A stretch of DNA of 64,000 nucleotides from an uncultured Lachnospiraceae bacterium (GCA_944383265.1 CALWOX010000006.1:117003-181002); one strand, 5' to 3'; numbered from the stretch's first letter, positions 55,300 through 63,816 are shown. Numbers and translations are program-made. The notes: generated from the letters alone by a model not told the origin.

Positions 55300-55318
55300 T
55301 AAGAAATTCGTAAGAAAT
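55300..55318 (+). promoter_or_regulatory. Paired direct repeats TAAGAAAT, possible regulator site
   Basis: TAAGAAAT occurs at 55300-55307 and 55311-55318, one helical turn (11 bases) apart, about 150 bases before the promoter-like element of the next gene. OmpR-type regulators bind such paired direct repeats. The rest of the 55227-55448 gap is AT-rich with no gene seen. Confidence 0.35.
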
Positions 55319-55448
55319 CGCACAGATAAAAGTAATAGCAATATAAAAAGAGCTGAGTTATACTGCTGATTGTAGGTAAGGCATTTACTATCAAAACAGC
55401 AAATAAAGGCATTTTTAAAAGAAAGATTCTTAATTTTTCAAAAAAGTG

Positions 55449-55515
55449 TTGATAAATTTACTTATCGGTAGTAATATAGCCTCGTAAAAGGCGTATAAAA
55501 AGGGCTTGGTATAAG
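55449..55515 (+). promoter_or_regulatory. Conserved upstream element, copy A, with promoter
   Basis: From 55452 to 55508 the sequence is identical to an element upstream of the paralogous gene on the minus strand (copy B), and its first 42 bases recur at the right edge (copy C). It includes TTATCGGTAGTAATATAGCC. In this copy TTGATA (55449-55454), 17 bases and TAATAT (55472-55477) make a plausible promoter; the other two copies lack the -35. A GCCT-CGTAAA-AGGC hairpin follows the -10. About 100 less conserved leader bases lead to the AAAGGAG site. Confidence 0.7.
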
Positions 55516-55618
55516 GTTTTTTAATATGAAAATCGCTACCGATTTGATATCACAAAACTGATATCAGGCACCGAAAAAAGGGATACGCAAATTAATTTTA
55601 AAGGAGAGTGCATTTATT

Positions 55619-57343
55619 ATGAGAAAGCAGACAAAATTGGTTGCAGTACTTTCTGCAACAGCTTTGCTCGCAATCGGCGCTTCAATGACATCAATGGCAG
55701 CACAGGGCTGGCAGCAGGAAGGCGACGACTGGTATTACTATGACAATAACGGTGATTATGTAGTAAACGAGTGGAAGAAATCAGGAAACAACTGGTACTA
55801 CCTCGGTGATGACGGCTACATGATGAAGAACTATCTTCTCGAGGACGGAGACAGTGTATATTACCTTGACGGAAACGGAGTAATGGTAACAAACTCATGG
55901 GTAGCATACACACCCGAGGATGACTACGAGGAGGATGCTCCCGACCATTACTGGTACTACTTCCAGAACAACGGACGTGCAGTAAAGGCGGCTAACGATA
56001 TCAAGAAGAAGACCATCAACGGAAAGACATACGGATTCGATGAGAGCGGAAGAATGCTCTTCGGTTTCGTTGATGCACAGGGAGACAGAATAACAGACGA
56101 GGATCCCTTCGAGGAGGCTCTTTACTACTTCGGAGATTCAGATGACGGAGCAATGCACAAGGGATGGCTCCAGTACACAGACGGATCAGAGCTTGACTCT
56201 ACTTTGGGATGGGATGACGGAAAGGACTACGACGATCTTGATGAGATGTGGTTCTACTTCAACACATCAACAGGTAAAAAAGTTTCAGGTTCAAATGATG
56301 TTGCAACCAAGACCATCAACGGCAACAAGTATGCTTTTGATGAGCACGGTGTAATGATTTCAGAGTGGATGTCAGAGAGTGCTACAGAGTCTTCAAAGTA
56401 CTACAACGATCAGACACAGGGTTGGATGGAGAGAAAGGGCTGGATCTGGGCTGTTCCTTCAGCAGAACTTAACGGAAAAGATAATGATGATGACCAGTAC
56501 AGATGGTTCTACGCTCCTTCAAGCGGAAAGGTAGTTAAGGACGATGTTAAGTCTGTAAACGGTAAGAAGTATGTATTTGACGAGCATGGAATTATGAGAG
56601 CTGGTCTCATCGTAATCGGTGATGATGACAAGATTAATGCAATTGTTGATGCTGATGAGACAACAGGTGAGCAGCTTATGACAGGTGTCATTGTTCCTGA
56701 TGATGGCGTTACATATATTCCCGTACAGGGTACTGTAGATAATACTGATGATTCTACAGAGGCTCTTTATTACTTCGGAGACGAAGAGACAGACGGATCA
56801 ATGAAGACCGGAAAGAACATCAAGATCGAGCTCGAGGATGATGAGTACACATTCGGATTCGCTAACAACGGTAAGGCATATAACGGTAAGGAAGACAACA
56901 AGATTTATCTTAACGGAGTTCTTGCAAAGGCTTCATCTGACTACAGATATCAGGCTATATCAACTATAGGTATCGAAGGCATTGGCTCTAACGATACACT
57001 TATCTCTGATGATTATGACATAGCAGCAGAGGTTGACAGTAAGTTGTATTCTAACTATGTAGTTGGAACATCTGGAGCTATCGTTAAGGAAGGAAAGTAT
57101 GTAAAGGATTCTGATGACGGATACTATGCAGTTTCTGATAATGGTAGCAGAAAAGCAAATGCAACTATCACCGAGGGAGTTGCTTTGGACAATAATAACA
57201 AGCCTGTAAAGGGTGTTGTTGCATACTTCGAGGATGACGAGTTTGCAAGAGACAAGGCTAAAGACTGGGCTGATTGCGGTGCTTATGGCGAAGAAGCTCC
57301 TGATAAAGATGGAGATATGAAGTATACATCTGTTTGCCAATAA
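55619..57343 (+). CDS. Secreted acidic cell-wall-binding repeat protein, paralog A
   Basis: A 574-residue protein with a signal peptide (about 1-28, ending SMAA) and degenerate CW_binding repeats along most of its length: GWQQEGDDWYYYDNNGDY, NNWYYLGDDGYMM, and longer spaced units such as KTINGKTYGFDESGRMLFGF and KTGKNIKIELEDDEYTFGF. It is very rich in Asp and Glu, has two cysteines near the C-terminus, and no catalytic domain. Its first 122 residues match paralog B (59347) with a single substitution in the signal peptide, then similarity falls. It shares the upstream element and the terminator with that gene. Role unknown; likely an abundant surface protein. Confidence 0.88.
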   Translation: MRKQTKLVAVLSATALLAIGASMTSMAAQGWQQEGDDWYYYDNNGDYVVNEWKKSGNNWYYLGDDGYMMKNYLLEDGDSVYYLDGNGVMVTNSWVAYTPEDDYEEDAPDHYWYYFQNNGRAVKAANDIKKKTINGKTYGFDESGRMLFGFVDAQGDRITDEDPFEEALYYFGDSDDGAMHKGWLQYTDGSELDSTLGWDDGKDYDDLDEMWFYFNTSTGKKVSGSNDVATKTINGNKYAFDEHGVMISEWMSESATESSKYYNDQTQGWMERKGWIWAVPSAELNGKDNDDDQYRWFYAPSSGKVVKDDVKSVNGKKYVFDEHGIMRAGLIVIGDDDKINAIVDADETTGEQLMTGVIVPDDGVTYIPVQGTVDNTDDSTEALYYFGDEETDGSMKTGKNIKIELEDDEYTFGFANNGKAYNGKEDNKIYLNGVLAKASSDYRYQAISTIGIEGIGSNDTLISDDYDIAAEVDSKLYSNYVVGTSGAIVKEGKYVKDSDDGYYAVSDNGSRKANATITEGVALDNNNKPVKGVVAYFEDDEFARDKAKDWADCGAYGEEAPDKDGDMKYTSVCQ

Positions 57344-57360
57344 TTAATTTTAATTTAATG

Positions 57361-57390
57361 AATGCGGTGGAGCAATCCATCGCATTTTTT
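57361..57390 (+). terminator. Terminator of paralog A
   Basis: AATGCGGTGGA-GCAA-TCCATCGCATT followed by TTTT: an 11-pair stem with one wobble and a GCAA tetraloop. The same hairpin, reversed, ends paralog B. Confidence 0.85.
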
Positions 57391-57643
57391 ATATAGCGTG
57401 TCTATTTTTAGCTGTAATAAAAACTACTGATTTTAATGCATCCAATGATATTTTTATTCAGGCATATTTTATTGGATATACACTATAAAATATAAAATAA
57501 ATCACATTTATCATGTACACAATATAAAATGTATTTAAGTGGCGAGCTCTTACTGATATGATATTACGATCAATCTAGTTTTTAGGATAAAATAAAGTAT
57601 ACTTTATATTTTCATAAAATTTATCTCGTAAAAGTAATAATTA
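57391..57643. other. AT-rich gap with nothing recognised
   Basis: About 250 bases between paralog A and the minus-strand ATPase gene. I found no gene remnant, promoter pair or repeat here beyond short AT-rich runs. Confidence 0.5.
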
Positions 57644-58999
57644 TTACAATCCCGCAAGGTCCACCTCATACTTCATTTCTCCAACATTTTGACTTTTTCT
57701 TATAAACATGACCATGTACCAAGGCAAATATGTTATCATACCCTGTTTTGAAATGTTACCGGAACAAAGAACATATGAATTACTGAAATTCCATTCTTTT
57801 ACCGCAAGAATATTGTCGAGAGCCTTGTGTTTTGTATAGTCCCTTCCTGATTTTACCTCTATAAGCTCCGCATGAACTCCATTTTGTATAACAAAGTCTA
57901 TCTCGCCATATTTTAACGAATCAAAATAATTCAGATTGAAATCATTGGCTTTCAATGATTGAGCTATAACATTTTCGAGGATGCTGCCCAAATTCACTTC
58001 AAGATTTCCCATAAGGATATCAAATTGAATGTTTTCCATGCATGCGGCACACAGCAAGCCCGTATCATTCATAAAAAGCTTGAACAAATTTCTTTTCTCA
58101 TTCAGCTTAAGCGGAGGCTGTGGTGTGTCGGTATTGTAACATGGAAGGGCGACCCCTGCGTCATCAAGCCATTTGAAACTGTTATCATACCGTGCCAGCC
58201 GTGCATTTTTATTAATAGAGTTCACATAAAATCTGCGATTTTTATCATTTAACTGGGCGGGTATACTGTCAAATATTGCTTGGATCTTAAGCTTGTCACT
58301 TCCCTCCGAATATTTTCCTATGTCAAGTCTGTATTGCTCAAGGATATTGTTCTGATATGAAATAACTTTTCCTATATCATGTGTTTCCACATAAATCTGA
58401 ACAGCTTCGGGCATTCCGCCCACGACAATATAACTGTAAAACAGCTTTTTTAAAGTATCGTGTACAGATTCGCTCACAGGTTTCCGATTGTTAAAACACT
58501 CATGCAAATACTCAATTGTAGAAGCCTGTAATCCGTTAGCCCACAGATACTCTTCAAAGTCCATAGGATACATACGATATATTTCCTCATATCCTACAGG
58601 GTAAGATTTAACATTTTTATGCCTTACTCCGAGCATAGAGCCTGATTCTATATAGTCAAATCTCCCGTCCTCAACAAGAAATTTGATTGCGGTACGAGCT
58701 TCCGGGCATTCCTGTATTTCATCCAAAAAAATCAGTGTTTTTCCCGGAGCTGTAGCCTTTCGTGTATAAGCGGTCAAATTTGTTATTACTGCATCGGCAT
58801 TCAAACTGCCAGAAAATATTTCCGAGGCATTAGGCTCTGTTATAAAATTGATCTCTACAAAGTTTTCATAGTTTTGAAGGGCAAACTCTCTTATCAAAGT
58901 TGTTTTACCTATCTGTCTTGCCCCTGTTATACAAAGAGCTTTTCTCTCCTTATTGCTTTTCCATTCTATAAGTCTGTTATAGGCCTTTCTTTTAAGCAT
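57644..58999 (-). CDS. AAA ATPase with DUF4143 (AAA_14 family)
   Basis: The 451-residue protein has Walker A GARQIGKTT, Walker B LIFLDEIQE, a sensor-like IESGSMLG, YPMDFEEYL after it, and a C-terminal DUF4143 with a PD-(D/E)XK-like core (YGEIDFVIQNG then AELIEVKSGRDYTKHKAL). These proteins are widespread in Clostridia and Bacteroidetes, often in variable regions; their job is not established. GGAGATAAAT precedes the minus-strand ATG. It lies between the inverted paralogs A and B, with lower GC than the neighbouring core genes. Confidence 0.9.
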   Translation of the reverse strand: MLKRKAYNRLIEWKSNKERKALCITGARQIGKTTLIREFALQNYENFVEINFITEPNASEIFSGSLNADAVITNLTAYTRKATAPGKTLIFLDEIQECPEARTAIKFLVEDGRFDYIESGSMLGVRHKNVKSYPVGYEEIYRMYPMDFEEYLWANGLQASTIEYLHECFNNRKPVSESVHDTLKKLFYSYIVVGGMPEAVQIYVETHDIGKVISYQNNILEQYRLDIGKYSEGSDKLKIQAIFDSIPAQLNDKNRRFYVNSINKNARLARYDNSFKWLDDAGVALPCYNTDTPQPPLKLNEKRNLFKLFMNDTGLLCAACMENIQFDILMGNLEVNLGSILENVIAQSLKANDFNLNYFDSLKYGEIDFVIQNGVHAELIEVKSGRDYTKHKALDNILAVKEWNFSNSYVLCSGNISKQGMITYLPWYMVMFIRKSQNVGEMKYEVDLAGL

Positions 59000-59126
59000 A
59001 TTTATCTCCGTTAACTTTTGGTTTTAATAGAGTGTAACATTTTTTTAGAATTTTATAAAGCTTTTGTAACATTGTTTGAATTTAAAAAGGCATTTTTGTC
59101 ACATTTATTTCAAAAGGAGTGATATT

Positions 59127-59189
59127 ATGTTCCATATGGGAAAAGAAAAGAGATACAGCAGAAAGGAATATATTGAAATATCATCGTAA
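59127..59189 (+). CDS. Short ORF, 20 residues, with a strong ribosome site
   Basis: AAAAGGAGTGATATT precedes the ATG, a near-ideal ribosome site, and the frame reads MFHMGKEKRYSRKEYIEISS. It is basic and not recognised. It may be a truncated gene start or a small peptide. The remaining bases from 59000 to 59275 hold nothing else recognised. Confidence 0.3.
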   Translation: MFHMGKEKRYSRKEYIEISS

Positions 59190-59275
59190 AGAATGCTGAA
59201 ACTTGACTAAGTAGAAATTAATAATATGACTGAATGTATCAAAATAAGCAGTTAATTACAGCCCAAAAAACACAC

Positions 59276-59310
59276 TATAAAAATGCGATGGATTGCTCCA
59301 CCGCATTTTT
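59276..59310 (-). terminator. Terminator of paralog B
   Basis: On the minus strand AATGCGGTGGA-GCAA-TCCATCGCATT (59282-59307) followed by TTTTTA, the same hairpin as after paralog A. Confidence 0.85.
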
Positions 59311-59346
59311 ATGTAAATTGAAATATTTTGTTTTAGTTATTAAATA

Positions 59347-61056
59347 TTACTTGCAAGCTGCGGGCTCAACATACTCTTCGTCGCCGTCATTATCAGATAT
59401 AGTACCAACCTGTCCACACTCGGCAAAGCTCTTAGCTCTGTCTCTTGCGAACTCATCATCCTCGAAGTATGCTACAGTTCCCTTTGCAGCTCCGCCTGCT
59501 TCAACATCAGCATCTGAAGCCTCTGATACAGCATAGTATCCGTCATCAGCGTCTTTTACATACTTACCGGGCTTAACAATAGTTCCTGATGTTCCTACTA
59601 CATAGTTGTCATACTTAAGTCCGATCTCATCATTCTTTACAGAAGTCAGATCTGTTATAGTATCTGTATTATCATCAGCATCATTTGCCACTGTAGACGA
59701 AACCTGAGCAATTGCCTGATACCTGTAATCGGATGAAGCTTTTGCAAGTACTCCGTTGAGATAGATCTTGTTGTCTTCCTCTCCGTTGTATGCCTCACCG
59801 TTGCTCTTGAATCCGAATGTGTACTCGTCATCCTCAAGCTCAATCTTGATGTTCTTTCCGGTCTTCATTGATCCCTCTGTCTCACCATCTCCTGAGAAGT
59901 AGTAAAGAGCAGCTCCTTCTATATCTAAAGCCTCCTTTGTTTTTCCTGAATCAAGACCGTCTATATCATCAATTTCATAGTCTCCCTTCATTAACTGAGA
60001 ACCCTCTGTCTCATCTTCGTCAATGAGTGCAAGGATATAGTCATCTTTATCAAGTATAGCAAGGCCATCTCTCATGATACCAGTTTCATCGAAGAGATAC
60101 TTCTTACCGTTGATTGTCTTAACATCTTTTGTAACTACCCTTCCGCTTGAAGGAGCATAGAACCATCTGTACTCATCGTTCGCATTATCTTCAGAATTTA
60201 TATCCACTGAAGGTACAGCCCAGATCCATCCTGTTCTCTCCAACCATCCCTGTGTCTGGTCGTTGTAGTACTTGGAGTTTGTTGCTGTTTTTGTTACCTC
60301 AGTTGACCACTCTGATACCATTACACCGTGCTCATCGAAGATGTACTTGTTTCCGTTGATAGTCTTTGTTGTTGCTTTTCCTTCCTCTCCTACTTTCTTA
60401 CCGGTAGAAGGATTAAAGTAGAACCACATCTCATCGAGATCGTCGTAGTCCTTTGTATCAGCCCATCCGTATGTTCCGTCAAGCTCTGAACCGTCTGTGT
60501 AATGAAGCCAACTCTGATGCATAGCTCCGTCATCGCTGTCTCCGAAGTAGTACATAGCATCCTCGAAGGGATCCTCATCTGTTATCCTGTCTCCGTCGCT
60601 TGTAACGAATCCGAAGAGCATTCTTCCGCTCTCATCGAATCCGTATGTCTTTCCGTTGATGGTCTTCTTCTTAACGCCGTCTGAAGACTTTACAGCACGG
60701 CCGTTGTTCTGGAAGTAATACCAGTAATGATCGGGAGCATCCTCTTCGTAATCGTCCTCGGGTGTGTATGCTACCCATGAATTGGTAACCATAACTCCGT
60801 TTCCGTCAAGATAATATACGCTGTCGCCATCCTCGAGAAGATAGTTCTTCATCATGTAACCGTCATCTCCGAGGTAGTACCAGTTGTTACCTGACTTCTT
60901 CCACTCGTTTACAACGTAGTCGCCGTTATTGTCGTAGTAATACCAGTCGTCGCCTTCCTGCTGCCAGCCCTGGGCTGCCATTGATGTCATTGAAGCGCCG
61001 ATTGCGAGTAAAGCCGCCGCTGAAAGTACAGCAACGAGTTTTGTCTGCTTTCTCAT
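59347..61056 (-). CDS. Secreted acidic cell-wall-binding repeat protein, paralog B
   Basis: A 569-residue protein with the same plan as paralog A: signal peptide ending SMAA, CW_binding-type repeats, strong Asp/Glu bias and no catalytic domain. Residues 1-122 match A except position 14 (Ala instead of Thr). The middle is similar and the C-terminal 120 residues differ strongly, though both end with FEDDEFARD and a final Cys. The ribosome site AAAGGAGAG and the first coding bases are also shared. The two genes and their control regions form a large inverted repeat around the AAA/DUF4143 gene. Confidence 0.88.
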   Translation of the reverse strand: MRKQTKLVAVLSAAALLAIGASMTSMAAQGWQQEGDDWYYYDNNGDYVVNEWKKSGNNWYYLGDDGYMMKNYLLEDGDSVYYLDGNGVMVTNSWVAYTPEDDYEEDAPDHYWYYFQNNGRAVKSSDGVKKKTINGKTYGFDESGRMLFGFVTSDGDRITDEDPFEDAMYYFGDSDDGAMHQSWLHYTDGSELDGTYGWADTKDYDDLDEMWFYFNPSTGKKVGEEGKATTKTINGNKYIFDEHGVMVSEWSTEVTKTATNSKYYNDQTQGWLERTGWIWAVPSVDINSEDNANDEYRWFYAPSSGRVVTKDVKTINGKKYLFDETGIMRDGLAILDKDDYILALIDEDETEGSQLMKGDYEIDDIDGLDSGKTKEALDIEGAALYYFSGDGETEGSMKTGKNIKIELEDDEYTFGFKSNGEAYNGEEDNKIYLNGVLAKASSDYRYQAIAQVSSTVANDADDNTDTITDLTSVKNDEIGLKYDNYVVGTSGTIVKPGKYVKDADDGYYAVSEASDADVEAGGAAKGTVAYFEDDEFARDRAKSFAECGQVGTISDNDGDEEYVEPAACK

Positions 61057-61149
61057 AATAAATGCACTCTCCTTTAAAATTTGATTTGCGTATTATTTTC
61101 TGTTCCTGATAATGATTTATCGGTATTAAATCTGCTGTTGATTTATATC

Positions 61150-61227
61150 CTTGAAATCCTTATATCAAGCCCTTTTTATACGCCTTTTACGAGGCTATAT
61201 TACTACCGATAAGTAAATTTATAGGGG
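61150..61227 (-). promoter_or_regulatory. Conserved upstream element, copy B
   Basis: On the minus strand from 61227 it reads CCCCTATAAATTTACTTATC then GGTAGTAATATAGCCTCG and on to AGGGCTTGATATAAGG, matching copy A over 57 bases and copy C over 43. The -10-like TAATAT is kept, but the position of the -35 reads CTATAA, so the conserved bases may be an activator or alternative sigma site rather than a plain sigma-A promoter. Confidence 0.65.
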
Positions 61228-61290
61228 AGTGCCAATTATAGAACGCATGTCTTTGTAAATATGTCTTAGAAAAGAGTCAAATAGAGAAGG

Positions 61291-61620
61291 CTACTTTTTT
61301 ATTCTTTTAAGTTGAGTTGCTTGATCCATTCCCGAATAAATTACCGCTATAATCCATACTGTCTTTTCGGATCTGTTTATCCAAAAATATATGTAATAAT
61401 TCATTATGATCAGTTTCCTGATACCTCGGCTTCTCCAAGGCTCTTCATCGGTAAGCAAAACTCTGTCAGGCATAAAAGCAAGTGTTTCCATGCCTGATTT
61501 CAATTTTTCCAACCATACTTCTGCGGTTTCGGGTGCCCTCAGCTCGTCTGAAATATAATCCACAACTGAAGAAATTTGATTCATCGCATAGTCTGTAAGC
61601 ATCACTTTATATTCTGTCAT
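61291..61620 (-). CDS. RelE/ParE-family toxin
   Basis: The 109-residue protein (TEYKVMLTDYAMNQISSVVDYISDEL, PETAEVWLEKLKSGMETLAFMPDR, IRKLIIMNYYIYFWINRSEKTVWIIAVIYSGMDQ) has the RelE/ParE fold pattern, ending with the typical V-x-I-x-x-V-x-Y-S strand. RelE members cleave mRNA on the ribosome and ParE members poison gyrase; which this is cannot be told. Its ATG overlaps the antitoxin stop (ATGA). Confidence 0.88.
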   Translation of the reverse strand: MTEYKVMLTDYAMNQISSVVDYISDELRAPETAEVWLEKLKSGMETLAFMPDRVLLTDEEPWRSRGIRKLIIMNYYIYFWINRSEKTVWIIAVIYSGMDQATQLKRIKK

Positions 61621-61922
61621 TGTTTTGTCTTCTCCGAAATTTTGGCGAACGCCTCATTCAACTCCGTCCCCATGCCTTTTTGAGCCTGAATGTATCCTGT
61701 CTCCAGGATTGAATCGAATTCATCCTTTGTAATGGAACTCATGTCGGGTAATCTGTCAGGGAGTGTAAGAGAGAAAGGTATGCCGCGGGTATATATGATC
61801 TGTCTGTACAGCATATTAATCACTCCCGAGGATGTCAATCCGAGATTCTCTATAATTTCCTCCGCTTGTTTTTTTATTTCAGGCTCTACTCTGGCCATGA
61901 CATTCGAACTTTTAACTGCCAT
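61617..61922 (-). CDS. RelB/DinJ-family antitoxin
   Basis: The 101-residue protein starts MAVKSSNVMARVEPEIKKQAEEIIENLGLTSSGVINMLYRQII, the ribbon-helix-helix DNA-binding domain of RelB/DinJ, followed by a toxin-binding tail. Start at 61922 is set by the AAGGAGGTG site; a longer frame to 62030 is not supported. It would both neutralise the toxin and repress the operon promoter. Confidence 0.9.
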   Translation of the reverse strand: MAVKSSNVMARVEPEIKKQAEEIIENLGLTSSGVINMLYRQIIYTRGIPFSLTLPDRLPDMSSITKDEFDSILETGYIQAQKGMGTELNEAFAKISEKTKQ

Positions 61923-61947
61923 AAACTTTGCACCTCCTTGTAAAGTC

Positions 61948-61976
61948 ATAGTAGCATTCTGTATATCTATATGCAA
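61948..61976 (-). promoter_or_regulatory. Promoter of the toxin-antitoxin operon
   Basis: Minus strand: TTGCAT (61971-61976), 17-base spacer, TACTAT (61948-61953). The spacer contains ATATAGATATAC, a near-palindrome that may be the antitoxin's operator. Confidence 0.55.
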
Positions 61977-62133
61977 TACAAATGTATAAAAAATTAAAAT
62001 GCTGATCCTTATGTTTTTAAAATTTCTCAAATTATTGAGGTCAGAATCCGCACTCGTTTTATAAGTAATTTTATAGAAGGATTATCGGAAATGGATATTT
62101 TTATAGTTTATATATTACAAAATATATTATTTA

Positions 62134-62162
62134 TTGATTTTATAATGTATACCTGATAAAAT
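62134..62162 (+). promoter_or_regulatory. Promoter of the second AAA/DUF4143 gene
   Basis: TTGATT (62134-62139), 17-base spacer, TAAAAT (62157-62162), about 37 bases before the ATG. Confidence 0.5.
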
Positions 62163-62198
62163 ATATTTAAAATCATTAAATATTAATCGGAGAAGCAA

Positions 62199-63413
62199 AT
62201 GATAATCAGACAACATTATATAAACAAAATAAAGCCTTTTATAGGAACAGACCTTGTAAAAGTTCTTACAGGAATCCGTCGATGCGGCAAATCTGTAATG
62301 TTGAATCAATTAATGGATACTGTCAGGGCTTCAGGCGTATCGGATGAAAACATAGTTTATATAAATTTTGAAAATATGAGCAATTCTCACCTTTGTACAG
62401 CCGAGGCTCTCCATTCAGAAGTGATGACCGCCTTTGAAAATAAATCAGGGAAGAAGTATCTGTTTTTTGACGAGATTCAAGAGGTGGAAAATTGGGAAAA
62501 GGCCGTTAACTCTTTTCGTGTTGAAATAGATTGTGATATCTATATCACAGGTTCAAACGCAAAGCTTCTGTCGGGAGAATTGGCTACATATCTGTCGGGC
62601 AGATATGTGGAGTTCGAAATATACCCCTTTTCGTTTTCTGAATTTAAGGAGCTGTATACTTCAATATTTCCTAATGTTTCGATTTCCGAGCTTTTTAATA
62701 AATATATGCAGCTCGGAGGGATGCCGTATTTAAGCAATATAATGTATTCTCCCGAGCCCTCACGGCAGTATCTCACAGATATTTATAATTCGGTAATCCT
62801 TAAGGATGTGGTTCAGAGAAACAATATAAGAGATATCGACATGCTTGAGAGAATAATAGCCTACATGACATCAAATATAGGAACGATTTTTTCGGCAACA
62901 TCAATATCAAACTATTTAAAAAGCGAAAAACGAAAAGTTTATGCAGAGACTATTCTCAACTACATAAAGGCATGTACCGATGCTTTCTTGTTTTACAAAA
63001 TACGGAGGCAAGACCTTCAGGGTAAAAAAATTTTGACAGTAAATGATAAGTACTATATTTCCGATCACGGTCTCAGAGAAGCTGTGTTCGGCGGAAACAT
63101 GAGAGACATAAATCTTACATTAGAAAACATCGTCTGTATTGAAGCACTGAGAAGAGGTTATTCGGTTACTGTAGGGAAAAACGGAGACAAAGAGATAGAT
63201 TTTGTCTGTGAAAAAAATAATATGACTGTTTATATTCAGGTAACATATCTTCTCGCTTCAGAAGATACTGTACAAAGAGAGTTCGGAGCTTACCGCGGTA
63301 TCAAAGACAATTTTACCAAATATGTTGTATCAATGGATGAATTTGATATGAGTCGTGACGGGATAAAGCATAAAAATATCAGAGACTTTCTGTTGATGGA
63401 GGAATGGGGATAA
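62199..63413 (+). CDS. AAA ATPase with DUF4143, second copy
   Basis: The 404-residue protein has Walker A TGIRRCGKS, Walker B YLFFDEIQEVENWEKAV, TGSNAKLLSGELATYLSGRYVEFEIYPFSFSEF, and a C-terminal DUF4143/nuclease-like part (DKEIDFVCEKNNMTVYIQVTYLL). It belongs to the same broad family as the gene at 57644 but is only distantly similar, so it is not a local duplicate. CGGAGAAG precedes the ATG. Confidence 0.9.
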   Translation: MIIRQHYINKIKPFIGTDLVKVLTGIRRCGKSVMLNQLMDTVRASGVSDENIVYINFENMSNSHLCTAEALHSEVMTAFENKSGKKYLFFDEIQEVENWEKAVNSFRVEIDCDIYITGSNAKLLSGELATYLSGRYVEFEIYPFSFSEFKELYTSIFPNVSISELFNKYMQLGGMPYLSNIMYSPEPSRQYLTDIYNSVILKDVVQRNNIRDIDMLERIIAYMTSNIGTIFSATSISNYLKSEKRKVYAETILNYIKACTDAFLFYKIRRQDLQGKKILTVNDKYYISDHGLREAVFGGNMRDINLTLENIVCIEALRRGYSVTVGKNGDKEIDFVCEKNNMTVYIQVTYLLASEDTVQREFGAYRGIKDNFTKYVVSMDEFDMSRDGIKHKNIRDFLLMEEWG

Positions 63414-63462
63414 TTCATTAACCGTTTTATAATAAAACAAAACGTATTTTATATTTTCATGA

Positions 63463-63555
63463 ATGCACATGGAATATATTTGTATAGTAACAGTATATTA
63501 TTCTGATACTGTAAAATTTGAGAGTGATCTTAATACAAGAAGTAGGAATAAATGA
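63463..63555 (+). pseudogene. Remnant of a DUF4258-family toxin (C-terminal end only)
   Basis: A 30-codon frame ends YICIVTVYYSDTVKFESDL followed by NTRSRNK. This matches the usual C-terminus of DUF4258 proteins (a final beta strand, then a K-F/W-E-x-D-x-x-TR tail), which are toxin partners encoded just before YgiT-type antitoxins. The N-terminal two thirds are missing, and a stop lies directly upstream at 63460. The antitoxin gene begins one base after its stop codon, as in intact pairs. Confidence 0.55.
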
Positions 63556-63556
63556 T

Positions 63557-63784
63557 ATGTGTATGTTTTGTAAATGCAATACTTATAAAGAATCTACCAC
63601 AACGCATGTAGTAAATTACAAAAACTGTATAATAGTCATAAAAAATGTTCCTTGTATAGAATACGAAGAATGTGAATCTAAATTTTACAGTGATGATGTG
63701 GCTGAAAAGCTTGAAGAGATGGTTAATGTGGCTAAAAAAATGATGCAGGAAATTGCGGTTATAGATTATACTAAGGTTACATGA
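63557..63784 (+). CDS. YgiT-type zinc-finger antitoxin-like protein, altered
   Basis: The 75-residue protein begins MCMFCKCNTYKESTTTHVVN and contains CIIVIKNVPCIEYEECESKFYSDDVAEKLEEMV, which is the YgiT/MqsA N-terminal zinc-finger plan. Family members have two CxxC pairs; here the first (Cys2, Cys5) is kept, but the second is C-x5-C (Cys33, Cys39) with Tyr36 where the first Cys of the second pair is expected. The start at 63557 has AGTAGGA upstream. With its toxin truncated it is probably an orphan in decay. Confidence 0.7.
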   Translation: MCMFCKCNTYKESTTTHVVNYKNCIIVIKNVPCIEYEECESKFYSDDVAEKLEEMVNVAKKMMQEIAVIDYTKVT

Positions 63785-63816
63785 CTGCAAATTTCATTTA
63801 TAAAAATCAGTCTTAG

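Noticed and set aside
55449..55515. Riboswitch in the conserved upstream element
   Set aside because: The only stem is a four-pair GCCT/AGGC hairpin, and the conserved part includes promoter bases that would not be transcribed.
59234..59536. 100-codon open frame on the plus strand
   Set aside because: Most of it is antisense to the C-terminus of paralog B and it runs through that gene's terminator.
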